DNA from: Acorus gramineus
Lineage: Eukaryota > Streptophyta > Magnoliopsida > Acorales > Acoraceae
Assembly: GCA_030737835.1 (NCBI GenBank)
Contig: JAUJYN010000062.1
Location: 124,001-188,000, forward strand
DNA: 64,000 nt
Reading direction: 5' to 3'
Every line of letters starts with the position of its first letter. Within the stretch, counting starts at the first letter, position 1. Below, one piece after another: positions 48,008-62,448 of this stretch. Below the pieces are notes generated by a model. That model had not been told where the DNA came from, did no database searches, and was given only the letters and a program-made list of their open reading frames with translations. The position numbers were made by a program, and so were the translations under genes.

Positions 48008-51000
48008 ATGGATCTGGATCTGTGGATCTCGAAGGTTAAAGAAGGAAACCATCTATCGGAGGACGAACTCCAGCTTCTCTGTGAATACGTAATCTCTCCC
48101 TCATCTCCTCTCGATTTCTAGGGCATTTTTTCTTGCTTTGTTTGTGCGTAATATATAGAGCAATCGGCGGAATTAGGGTTTTGTATGTTTGGTTACTTTG
48201 GTTTCTCATTAGGTTTGCATTGCTTGTTGTTATTTATGTTCCTTGATCACTTGGTTGTTCCTGTTTTGTTTGATGTGTGTGAGAAGATAATTATTATATT
48301 TTTCGTAGTTATATGTTAATGATTGGGCTATGTTAGGGTCTGCTTATCTTGTTAAATCGAGCGCCATACCTGGTATACATGTGCATTAAAGTTTTCTGTT
48401 GAAATGAAGTTTGTTTTGGGGGAAGATTTTGCAATATGTTGGTGACTTACTGTTTTGCGCCTCCCCACCCCCTTGGGGGGTTGATATGACAGTACTCTCT
48501 TTGGGCATATAAGATGGCATATAAGAAAAGAAGATACATACAAATAGTGATTGATTTTAATTATTCTATGTCAAGTAAGATATTTGCTTCCTAAAATCAA
48601 GAAAAGTTTCTCATGGGAAGTGAGAGAAAGCCGAGTTTGATATCTACTAGGAATTGTTTTTCTTTTATTGTTCTTATATTGGTGACCAGGGATACCTTTC
48701 TAATTTTCGCAGAGCTTCTTTGTTGTCCTTTGTTGTTTTATTTCTTTAAATTAGATTTATCAAAGGATATCCTGAGTCTTGACACTCATTAGGGCATTCG
48801 ATCTCTTGTTTACCCCCACAACACTTGTTAGTTCATTGTGTATTTGGTTCCCTGATGTATATATGGTTGTAATTTTGTTTATAGTTTCACGTGAGTTTGA
48901 TGAACCATAGAATCATAATTCAATTCCCATTGTTGGATTTATTTAGAAAAAAGAAACCATAAAACCTTGTGCATGGTCAGCATTTTTCAGGTGACACCAT
49001 ACACACTTCATGTGAACTTTGAATCTTATTTCTTAAAGGTTGTTTGAATTAATTCTACCAGAATTTCAACACATACAAGTTCAGCGTGGGAATTTTTAAT
49101 TTTTAGTTGACAATGGAATTCAGAAGTAGTTGCATTGCAAGATAGCTCATATTGTTATTTTCTCATCAGAAGCTTCCGAAAAGGATTGGATCTTACTTTC
49201 TCTTCATTTGTTATTGTAAAACATATTCAGGTGAAAGAGATTCTGATTGAGGAGTCTAATGTTCAACCTGTCAATAGCCCAGTGACTGTTTGTGGGGATA
49301 TCCATGGCCAGTTTCATGACCTAATGAAGCTCTTTCAGACAGGAGGACATGTGCCAGAGACAAACTACATTTTCATGGCAAGTTTTTATGCTCCATAGAA
49401 CAATTACATTTTGGTTCAGGGACGTTAAACTTTGTAGCACATTATCATTTGCATGTTATTTCTTTTAACTGTCAGGGTGATTTTGTTGATCGTGGTTACA
49501 ACAGTCTTGAAGTTTTCACAATCCTTCTTCTTTTGAAAGCAAGGTAATCTGCTGCAGTCCTTCGTTCTCATATCACTTTCTAGAGTCATGTTATGCCTTC
49601 CCTTCATTTGGTTGATTGCTTATTGTTCAATTGTACTGTATGATTTCCTTAAGAAGACTGTTTGAGTGGCGTACAATGACACTAAATGATAGCTGCATGA
49701 CTAGTTTCAATGAATATCTTTCAAGTTTATTGCTAGTTCTTGTATAGTTATAAAATAACTAGCATATCTTAGATTCCATTTTTGTTTGTGGCACATATAC
49801 CTTACCTTTGCATGTTATCATCAGATATCCTGCAAATATAACTCTCTTGCGTGGGAACCATGAAAGTAGGCAGTTAACACAGGTATGTCATTCTATTGAG
49901 TTGTATCACAGCAACAATTTTCTTTTATGTGGTTGAGGAACCTGCCTTTTAGGATTATTTATTATGTTCTGTCATAATTATTTGTGTGTAATTATCTGCA
50001 GTGAGTTTTCATAGAATTGAACTATTCGAAGTTTCCTTGGATATATGCTGACATTTTCTGCCTCCTTTGCTAGGTGTATGGTTTCTATGATGAATGCCAG
50101 AGGAAGTATGGAAATGCTAATGCCTGGCGCTATTGCACTGATGTTTTTGATTACCTCACCCTTTCAGCAATAATTGATGGAAATGTATGTGCTCTTTTTT
50201 ATCTACCTTCCTTCTAATACATTATAGATTTTTCACTGGTTTGCAATTTTTTACTACCCGTTTCTGGGTTATTTTTTTTATAGATTTTTTTCTATTTGAG
50301 AATTTCAGGTTCTTTGTGTCCATGGTGGTCTTTCCCCTGATATCCGGACAGTTGATCAGGTCTGTTCTTCTTTGATGGTTAAATAAATGGAACTTGTCGT
50401 AATTCATTAGATGTATTGCAGGTCCTTAAATTCATCTTTTCCCATCCCCTAATGGACTGGGCAGTCAAATAATAATATATACTCAGTTTTCATGTAAGCT
50501 TGATGTCTCCTTTCATATGTTTTCTTCATGATAGATTAGGGTCATTGAACGAAATTGCGAAATACCTCATGAAGGGCCCTTTTGTGATCTTATGTGGAGC
50601 GACCCTGAAGAGATTGAAACATGGGCTGTCAGTCCGCGTGGTGCGGGTTGGCTATTTGGATCTAGGGTTACGTCAGAGGTAGAATGAGCACGCTCATTTG
50701 TTCTTCATTCGTGTTTATATTATGTGTGAGTTTCACACACGGTGTTTTGCTTTCCACAGTTCAATCATATAAACAACCTGGACCTGGTATGCCGAGCACA
50801 CCAGCTTGTGCAGGAAGGTCTCAAGTACATGTTTCAGGACAAGGGCCTTGTAACTGTGAGTTCATCGCCACTGCTGCATTTTCATCATTGTAAAATCATA
50901 TTATATGCTTATTTATGAATGTCTATTGATCCGCTTACAGTCACTTGTGTTGCTCACTCTTCTGACCTGTACAAATGATGACTGACTTCTTTTTTTTGGT

Positions 51001-51578
51001 GGTGCCTGCAGGTCTGGTCTGCACCTAATTATTGCTACCGGTGTGGCAATGTGGCTTCTATACTGAGTTTTAATGAGAACATGGTAGTATAACCTTTTCT
51101 TCGTAGATTATATCTGCTTTATATTCCCAGCACATTTACAAGACACCTGCATAAGTTCATCTAGGTAAAGATTTGATTAGTACCAGAAAGGGTCTTCAAC
51201 CTACAACTTAACGGATGCTACAAAATTTGCAACCATGAGGTCTTGGGTTCAAGTCCCACCACTTACTGATAAAAAAAAAAGTATCAGGAAAATTGGGGTG
51301 TGTTCTTTTGCCAACAGATACAACATTTATGCTATAATATTAGTTGCAAAAATTCTCTTAAAACGATAATGAATCCTTAGCATCAACTGAATGTTGCATG
51401 CATTTTTTATGCAAGCTTGTATTTGGGGCGAAGGTTATTTTATTAGTGTTCCCCTTCACTGAGCAATTCTGTTTGTGCTCTTGTCAAAATGTAGGAGAGA
51501 GAGGTGAAGTTCTTTACTGAAACTGAGGAGAACAATCAGATGAGAGGTCCCAGGACGGGTGTCCCATACTTCTTGTGA
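48008..51578 (+). CDS. FYPP: FyPP, PP6-type Ser/Thr protein phosphatase catalytic subunit
   Basis: Ten exons: 48008-48088, 49231-49377, 49476-49543, 49825-49882, 50074-50184, 50309-50359, 50535-50678, 50760-50855, 51012-51083 and 51495-51578, giving 303 aa, the usual FyPP length. FyPPs are PP6 catalytic subunits that dephosphorylate phytochrome, PIN and ABI5 proteins. Metal and catalytic motifs are intact: GDIHGQ (49-54), GDFVDRG (77-83), LLRGNHESR (about 106-114), and the C-terminal TGVPYFL. Intron 2 uses a GC donor (ATG|GCAAGT). Intron 9 contains a SINE-like insertion. A near-identical copy of its promoter and exon 1 lies at 36671-37311. Confidence 0.96.
51179..51291 (+). mobile_element. 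Short tRNA-related SINE-like insertion in FyPP intron 9
   Basis: The segment carries GGGTTCAAGTCCCACC, close to the tRNA B-box, and ends in ten A residues at 51271-51280. Flanking AGTACCAGAAA (51179-51189) and AGTATCAGGAAA (51280-51291) look like an imperfect target duplication. No good A-box is seen, so it may be truncated. Confidence 0.6.
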
Positions 51579-52264
51579 AGGCCCAATTGGATGATTTGTT
51601 CACTTCATGCGCGTTCTTCTTACATGGGCTGTAAAGAGATAACATCATCAAGCATTTCCAGTACACCCCGGATGGATAGAAAAATAACAGATATCGATTT
51701 TTGGGAACGCCGAAACACGAGTTGGGCCACTGAATTGGTTGGGTGGTGGATTTGCAATGCTAATCTGGTTGTGCTCAAAGCGGCTGTGACATTGTTGTAA
51801 ATTATGATTATTGTCGTTCCCGTTCCATCTTGCGTTTTTGGGTCTTTATTTCTTCTGATTCCTGTATTTTTGAAATTAGCTGTGGGTCAAATAGTTGGAA
51901 TTGATGGCGCAACATTAGTTATTCCATATTGAATTTGGAAATGATTTTCGGGAGATCTCACCTGCTTCCGTTTGTTTGTTGAAGAATAGATAGATGCGTT
52001 GGGAATGTCATTGCTAATTTGTTATGCTATGAGTGTCTCATCCATAAATGAATGCCACGAACACTCACATCCCTTTGATGGAGTTAAACCCTTGCTAAAT
52101 GCAAAAGCGGCCAATCCAACTTTGGCAGTGTTGGATGGTGGAAGTGTAAAACTGATTTTTTTGTAAACAAGTTGTCTCTCTTTAGTTTTCTTCGATCACA
52201 ATTTTTAGACACTCTGAATGTAGGAAGCTGTGATTGAATCATTTCTATAGATTAGTTTTCAAAT
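51579..52264. other. FyPP 3' UTR and upstream region of the methyltransferase gene
   Basis: No supported ORF or repeat. Confidence 0.5.
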
Positions 52265-53930
52265 ATGGAGACGGGCGTGGCGGGAGTTGGACAAGAAGTA
52301 GAGGCGGGGGAGGAGGAGCTAATTGTGATGGGCTCATTCGGAGGGCGTGTTCGGGCGGTGGAGGACGCCCCCGAGGAAATACTGCTACTCTGGTCGATCC
52401 AACAGCCAACGCTCTCGAAACCCAATGCGTTCGTCCGACACTCGTCGTCTCTACTCCGCATCGAATCCTGCGGGAGCCATCTCTCCATCATCCAGTCCCC
52501 CTCCTCCATGGTGTGTGACCCCCTCCAATACGGCTTCTCCACATGCTTCCCTCCTATCCAATAAGCAATAATATGTATTTTGCAGTGCTCGGTGGGAGTG
52601 ACAGGTGCGGTGATGTGGGACAGTGGGATCGTCCTCGGCAAGTTCTTGGAACATTCGGTCGATTCAGGGACCCTCGTCCTTCGTGGGAAGAAGGTCATCG
52701 AGCTCGGCTCCGGCTGTGGTCTTGTTGGGTAATAATCTTCTATTAACACGCACTCGCGCGCACTCCCACACACCATCTTGATCGTATATGGTTATTCTTG
52801 TATCCTTGATCGAGGGTTTTTTTTTTATCAAACATAGATGTTGTTTGTAATTATGTCTGAAAGAAGGCATTTTTGACAAGATGAATCAATGTATTTGGGT
52901 TTAAAAAAAAAGGGTGCTAGCCCAAGTAAATGTTATGCAGGGAGTGTATAGAGGTGTCTGAATATGGTTTTGGCATCTCTTTTTCTTTGCCCTTCTTTCA
53001 CATCTAGAGCTTACTGGGATATTTTGAAAACCATGCATCCAGATGCATATCAGCTCTTCTGGGTGCTGATGTGATCCTCACTGATCTGCCTGATCGGCTG
53101 AAGCTTCTGAAAAAGAACGTTGAATGCAATGTAATTGAAGGGACCATGCGTGGCTCTGCAGCTGTTCGTGAACTTACATGGGGTGATGATCTGGACTGCG
53201 AATTTATTGAGCCATTGCCAGACTTCGGTACGCTTTTTATTTCCTTTTGAGTCAAAAGAACAAAGTTTGCTATAATTGTGTATTTCATAATATGTAAAGA
53301 TCATTGAGCATTATTGATGTATCCATATATGTCAGGACGGCTGGTTGTGGTTGTGCTGTTAATTTGATCATTAAATCTCTCTCCACATGGTAGAGTTATA
53401 TTCCATGTCATGCAGTGAGGGACTTTCATGTTGACTTTCCTAATATAGTGTACAATGTGATGTAATTCAATGTCTTCACTCTTTGATGGCTAGATAGCTG
53501 GAGCATGATACATGTGAATGCTTTTATCCATCTAAATTCACATTAAAGTGTAAATGTCTAATTAAATTGTTGTTGATGTGCTTAGTGCTTGGATCCGATG
53601 TGATCTATTCTGAAGCAGCAGTGGCAGATCTACTAGCTACTCTAAAGGGCCTTAGCGGAAGCAACACCACAATCTTTCTGACCGGAGAATTAAGAAATGG
53701 TATGCTTTTGATCATATCCATCAGAACATCCTAATATAATTCTTCCCTACAATGTGCAATATTGATAAGATATGTATATCAATCTGACAGATGTTGTGCT
53801 GGAATGCTTCTTGGAAGCTGCGCTGGAGGATTTCGTAGTTGGTCATGTTGATCAAGCGCAGTGGTGTCCTGAATATCGTAGTCATCGAGTAGCCATGTTT
53901 GCCCTGGTGAAAAGAGATAATGGAAAATAA
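52265..53930 (+). CDS. METTL21-like protein methyltransferase
   Basis: Five exons: 52265-52510, 52586-52728, 53043-53227, 53586-53699 and 53791-53930, giving 275 aa. Family members transfer a methyl group from S-adenosylmethionine to Lys of chaperones and other proteins. The AdoMet motif I is VIELGSGCGLVG (about 119-130), motif II is GADVILTDLP, and the catalytic-face motif is LGSDVIYSE. The N-terminal 60 residues are acidic and variable. The substrate is not predictable. All introns are GT-AG and phases agree. Confidence 0.85.
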
Positions 53931-54594
53931 CTAGTACCTGAGGTGTAGTAGATACTTGATTGGTGTATGGCGTGATTTTCTGGGGCATTTTTTCCCTTGT
54001 TTTTCCTCAAGTATGAATTGTATTGCACAACAAAGTTTGATATAGATAAACCTGTCCTTTGATTGCATCATATAAATTACATCAAAATTCAGAAGGATAA
54101 ACATGTCCTGATCAAGTAGAACACTTGCATCTGCTCCTTGAATTATTTGATCAGAAAATCCGACCAGCCCTTGTGCGGTTAGAAATGACATCACCTTGGC
54201 ATAACCTGATGCATATACCCCAATAAATGTTGTCTTGGGACCAATCCCAGGCCTAGAATTTGCTTCAAGGACCACAGAGACCTCACTCTGAAAGTATAAT
54301 GAAGACACTTGTTTGAAGCTAATGAGCTAATATTACTTTATTTCCTGCACTGTTTACCTGAATCCCTATCAACATCAACATTCTCAAACGGCTGGAAACT
54401 TGTCATTTGCACAATGGTTTGGTAATGGAAATGTCAATCTTAGGCCCATGCAAAGTAGTGAGCTTGAGTCGTGTGACCTAACATGCTGGATGATAGCCAA
54501 TCTCTGGTAGACTCCACTGATCCTGAGCAGTGGCACCACAATTTCTAGCAACAAAAGCCAGAACTGCTCTGCAACAGTTTTTCCATTTCAATAT
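53931..54594. other. Convergent 3' spacer with an unexplained minus-strand ORF
   Basis: Between the methyltransferase (+) and PPR (-) stops. A 125-codon minus-strand ORF (54308-53931), preceded by an acceptor-like TTTCAG, contains a protein-like stretch including GPKTTFIGVYASGYAKV. I do not recognise it and cannot link it to a start or an upstream exon. Confidence 0.35.
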
Positions 54595-56510
54595 TTAGCC
54601 CCCAGAGGAGGTGTCCTGTTTCGATTGTCGTATCAACTTGAGAACATGATTTGGAATCAATCCCTTCTTACTGGCATGATACCAAAGTTGATCCAACATT
54701 CCATTCTCATTTGTATAAGAAGCCTTGAGGCAGCCATAGATTCTAGCAGTGATGATCATCTGTTTGTTTACCATCTCATCCAACATATCCAATGCCGCCA
54801 TTTGCTTCCCGGCACCCAAGAAAGCAAAAGCCATGCCAGCATACACCAGACTATCGCCCGTCACACCCTTCGATTTCATATCTCTGTACAGCTTCCACGA
54901 GCAGTCCACCAATCCCCTCTTGCAAAGCCTCCGAATCAGCGCCCTGTAAACAGGCTTATCCAAGTGAAGGCCTCTTCTTGACATCTCTTCAGGAATTCCA
55001 AGAACCGCCTCTTCATTCTTCTGGTCGCAATAGTCATCCACGATCCAAGAATATGTGCTATAACTCGGCGTGAATCCTACATTGATATGATTCAATATGT
55101 TATATATATAAAAAAAAACATAGTATACAACAATGCCAAGCAAAATGTATTTGTTATACCAGCAGAGATCATGTCAAGGAGTACTTCCTTGGCCTCATCG
55201 AGCTCCTTAGCCTTGCAGAAACCACGAATGAGTGCCTTGTAAGTGAACCCATCAAGGGCCAGCCCCGACTCGAGCATCCTGTTCCGGACCCTCCACGCAG
55301 TCGCCATGTCCCCAATCTTTCCATAGGCATTGATGAGAGTGTTGCATGTGATGCTATCAGGCTCCACCTTCCTCTCATCCATCTCATTCAGAAGTTCATT
55401 TGCACCTTTCATCATCCCCCGCGCACAAAGCCCACGTAACATCGCATTGTAAGTCGCGACCCCTGGAACGAGCCCCTTCCCCTCCATCTCCGCGCGCAGT
55501 TCGAACGCTCCTTCGATATCACCCGAGCGACAGCAGCCATCGATCATGGTCGTGTACGTGATCCGATTGGGACTGACATCTCCCGCAGCAGTCTTGATTT
55601 CCTCCAAGAGCCCGAAAGCCTCTCTCATCCGTCCTTCCTTGCAGAGCCCATGCATGAGAGAATTGTAGGTGACGATGTCGGGAGGGATGCCTTCCCTCGC
55701 CATCCTGTCTTGGATGGCGAGGGCCTCATAGTGCATGCCTCTCTTGGAGAAGAGGGAGATCAACGTGTTATACGTGAACCGGTCGGGCGAGACGTGCCTC
55801 TCCTCCATCTCCGCCAGGAGCCGCTCGGCACGTGCGGAATCGCCGGCTTCATGACATGCGTGGAACATCGCGTTGAACACGTACGCGTTGGGGGAGATCC
55901 CCATTTGAAGCATTTCGTTGAACGTCTTCCACGCGGACGCGGTGAGCCTCGCCTTGACGAGCGCGTTCAACAGAGACGTGCAGGCGTGGAGGGCGGGTTT
56001 CATCCGCCCGTCGGTCCTGAAGCGGTCGAAGATCTGTGAAGCTTCTCGGATCATCCCCGCCTTGGAGAAGAGCACGATGAGCCAGCTCAGTATCTGAGAG
56101 TCCAAGCCCGCGTTTTGATCGTCGGCATTGTTGTCTGTTCCCATAAGAGAGTTGAGAACGGGAGGCGAAGAGAAGGAGCCTGTGAAGGCGATCCTGCGGA
56201 GGAGACGCTCGGCGTCGGAGAAGCGGCGGTGTCGGGCGAGGACACGAAGCATGGTCCATGTGGACTCGGGGGAGTGGCGACGGTCGGGGAGCCTGGGCTC
56301 GGACCATTTGAAGAAGGACCATGAGACGGAGGCGCGGTCGTCGTTGGGCGAAGACGAGAGTTGGAGCAATATGCGGTGCGTGATGGGCGACGTGAGGCGT
56401 GCGTTGTTGGTGGCAGATGAGACGGACCAATTGCCTCTGAAGAAGGCTGTGCATACGTTTCGGATGAATTCGCTCTCGTTTTTACTACTCTTCTTCGTCA
56501 ACATTCCCAT
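54595..56510 (-). CDS. P-type pentatricopeptide repeat protein
   Basis: Two exons, 56510-55160 and 55076-54595, separated by an 83-nt AT-rich intron, giving 610 aa. PPR proteins bind organellar RNA through 35-aa helical repeats. About ten PPR motifs are visible from residue ~140 on, with the usual VTYNSLMHGLCKEGRMREA pattern; residues at the base-specifying positions vary as expected. No E or DYW domain follows, so it is P-class. The first ~100 residues are a likely organellar presequence. The exons are GC-rich and the intron is not; plant PPR genes are mostly intronless, so this small intron is somewhat unusual. It is divergent from the alcohol dehydrogenase-like gene. Confidence 0.9.
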
Positions 56511-56746
56511 TTTTTTTAATCTCTCTCTTCCTTCCCCTTAAAGCATCAAATGGTGGAGAGTTCGAACGGTTGTGAGACACGTGCATTCGGTTGTTTTATC
56601 GTTTTTACTTTCTATAATTTGTTGTGTTTGGCGACTTCTGCTGCACCTGCGTTAGGTGTCACCTAACTTGTCAACGATTATTAAAGACAGATAAAAGTAG
56701 AGGTGGTCACTGTCTCTTGTCCATTTATTTCTGTTTTGTGCTTTTG
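56511..56746. promoter_or_regulatory. Short bidirectional promoter
   Basis: Only 236 bp separate the start codons of the PPR gene (-) and the ADH-like gene (+). Both leaders and core promoters must fit here; no clear TATA box was picked out. Confidence 0.6.
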
Positions 56747-60114
<3,368 letters not shown>

Positions 60115-60966
60115 TATTGGTATGACAAATGAGATCTGGGGATCGTACAATTGTGAATGCATATTCATGTGAGCCCTCTCTTTTTTATGATAAATATACT
60201 ATATTCTCCTTGGTTTCATAATGTGTAATCTTAGATTATTTGAAAGAGGTTGTATGAGATCACCTGCATTAGGGATCAGTTTCCAGACAAACGGTTTTCA
60301 TGAAATTTTCTTGACAATAACTTCTGTGAGCTGCATAGATATGCAATTCTATGCATATTGATTTGATTTAGTTACCCAGTATTCCATCAATTGCACAATA
60401 TTCAATTTTAATGATCACAGATGAGATTTGGGAACAATTACCTACATAAAAATTCACCGGAGCTTTCAATTATGTAAATAGACTTGCCCAGTTATTAATA
60501 AATTTGAACCAGTTCAAGTGGCTAATCATCATATTGAATAGCTTCACCAAAAAAATTAAATAAAAGAACACGTAAAACACGTTTCCATCGGAGAACAGTG
60601 AAAGAAAGAAAGACTCTGTTTCCATGAAATTACAGGTATTAGGGAATTTTGGAGCCTTGTGCCCTACAACCATGAAACTTTCAATTATCCCCAAGGAACT
60701 GTTATTGCAGTTTGTTTGTTGTCATATTCATAGGTACATAAGAGGGCAACTGATCAAACCAGTAGAAACCCGTGAAAGTAACATTGACAGGGTTCATAAA
60801 ATTTAAAAATTTGGATGTGACCTAAGATGATTTTTAAAAATGGGGTCCTATCATAAAAAAAAAATCCATCTTGTTTAAATATGACCCAATAAATTGTCAT
60901 TTTTTATTAAAAATTTTACAAAAAAAAAAGAAAAAAGATTACACCTCAAGGATTATGTTTATTTTG

Positions 60967-60998
60967 TTCATCCCCTCTTTTATAAAAGAGGGGATGAA
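60967..60998. repeat. Perfect 32-bp palindrome
   Basis: The 16-base half TTCATCCCCTCTTTTA is followed directly by its exact reverse complement, with no loop. It lies inside the AT-rich block that interrupts the larger tandem unit. Confidence 0.85.
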
Positions 60999-61821
60999 TG
61001 GGTGATTTTTTTTCTTCTAATTAGAAAATTTCAATTTATCATCCTAAAAAATAAGATTTTCATGCTAACTTTATAATTTCATATATGATTTAGTAAGAAT
61101 ATGTGAATATAATTATAAAAATGCATATATCCAAGGAAAAAAATTAAACAAAACTAAGATTAAAAAAGGGGCTAACTATCTTATAATGGAGATCAATTTA
61201 TTGTAAAATCTTTAAATTTTGCTTCTTTAACTTTGGAATTGTTGAAATTTGAAAGAGAGAGAGGGAGAGATCATGAGAAACCCAAGGAGAGGATAAAAAA
61301 TAAGTTAGGCTAGAGAGGGTGACTATTGACATTTCAAATGAGATTTTAAAATTTTAATTATGTATAATTTTTTATGACCATTGCATGGTTGTGATTGATT
61401 GTATTTATTCTTTCCATTTGGAGCCTTGGATAGATTTTTTTTTTTTAATGGTTGGGATTGTTGGATTGATTGTGTTCTTACCATTAGATACTAATGGGGT
61501 ATTGAATGGGTTAAAATAACTATACTTTGCAGTGGACTGGAGGAAACCCATCAAACAAAACCACAAAAAAATAACACTTTCTGAGGGGGTCTTCCTTGAG
61601 TGGGGCTCTAGACAACTGCCGATTGGGCCTGCTTACCATGATTGCATTTACTCTCTCTCTCTCTCTAAAACCAACCTTTGGTCGACCAAACCATGTATGG
61701 TACTAGCTTTGTGATTAATCATAAATGTTTTATATATTAGCATCTGGTTACCAGTTTTTTTTATATGAATTATTTCACAGAGATCACAAATTAAAATTTG
61801 ATGAATGCAGAAGCCAACATT

Positions 61822-61887
61822 TTTTTTTTTTTTTTGAGATGGAGTGTAGTCCTTTCATAAATTAAGCCAAAGTAGTATTACAAAAGC
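61822..61887 (-). mobile_element. Micro LINE tail, antisense, 66 bp
   Basis: A poly(T) run followed by about 50 bp of LINE-like 3' sequence. It is flanked by an exact 10-bp target duplication AGCCAACATT at 61812-61821 and 61888-61897. Confidence 0.8.
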
Positions 61888-62118
61888 AGCCAACATTAAA
61901 AACTGTTTACTTACCTTGTAACAATCACATTCATCATATATTTTATATAACAATAATATTTCATTTACTCTCCTTTTTAAATCTCACACAGAATTATATA
62001 CATGCATGTGACCCACGTAGACTGATAAGAAGCATCCAACAAATTGCATAAAAACTATGTAATAGGATAGAAGTATTCTACAGCGTCTAGTTTGTATCAA
62101 CTCAACTGCCCAAATGGC

Positions 62119-62448
62119 CAACACATTTGCCCAAGGTGAGCGGACGTGTGTCGAGAACACGTGGGAGTTCCTGGTGCGGCTCCTCCGTGATTGGGCGCCG
62201 CGAACTGGCCGGTGCGAGGGGGGTGTGCTTCAGGGGGGGCACAATGGAGGTCATCACGTAGACAAGACGGTGCGTGTTCGGTGGGGAGTTTGACACCTAG
62301 TCCACTCCCGCGGCACATATGTTTTGCCATCTTACTTTTGCTCTTATTTTACTCTATGTCTTCTCATCCCCAATTCAGAACTGTACTGACTTCTTTTTTT
62401 ATATGAAATCAGTTGGTAGTTAGATTCTACCTTTTTCAAACAAAAAAA
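62119..62448 (+). mobile_element. 330-bp retroposon (5'-truncated LINE or SINE)
   Basis: The insertion ends in CAAACAAAAAAA and is flanked by an exact 11-bp duplication GCCCAAATGGC at 62108-62118 and 62449-62459. The first ~200 bp are GC-rich, unlike the surroundings. The related unit to the right has the matching empty site (CAACTGCTCAAATGGAACGA near 63501). Confidence 0.85.

Noticed and set aside
55650..56039. Long plus-strand ORF opposite the PPR gene
   Set aside because: Shadow of the GC-rich PPR exon on the other strand; composition is that of a reverse-complement frame and it has no recognisable domain.
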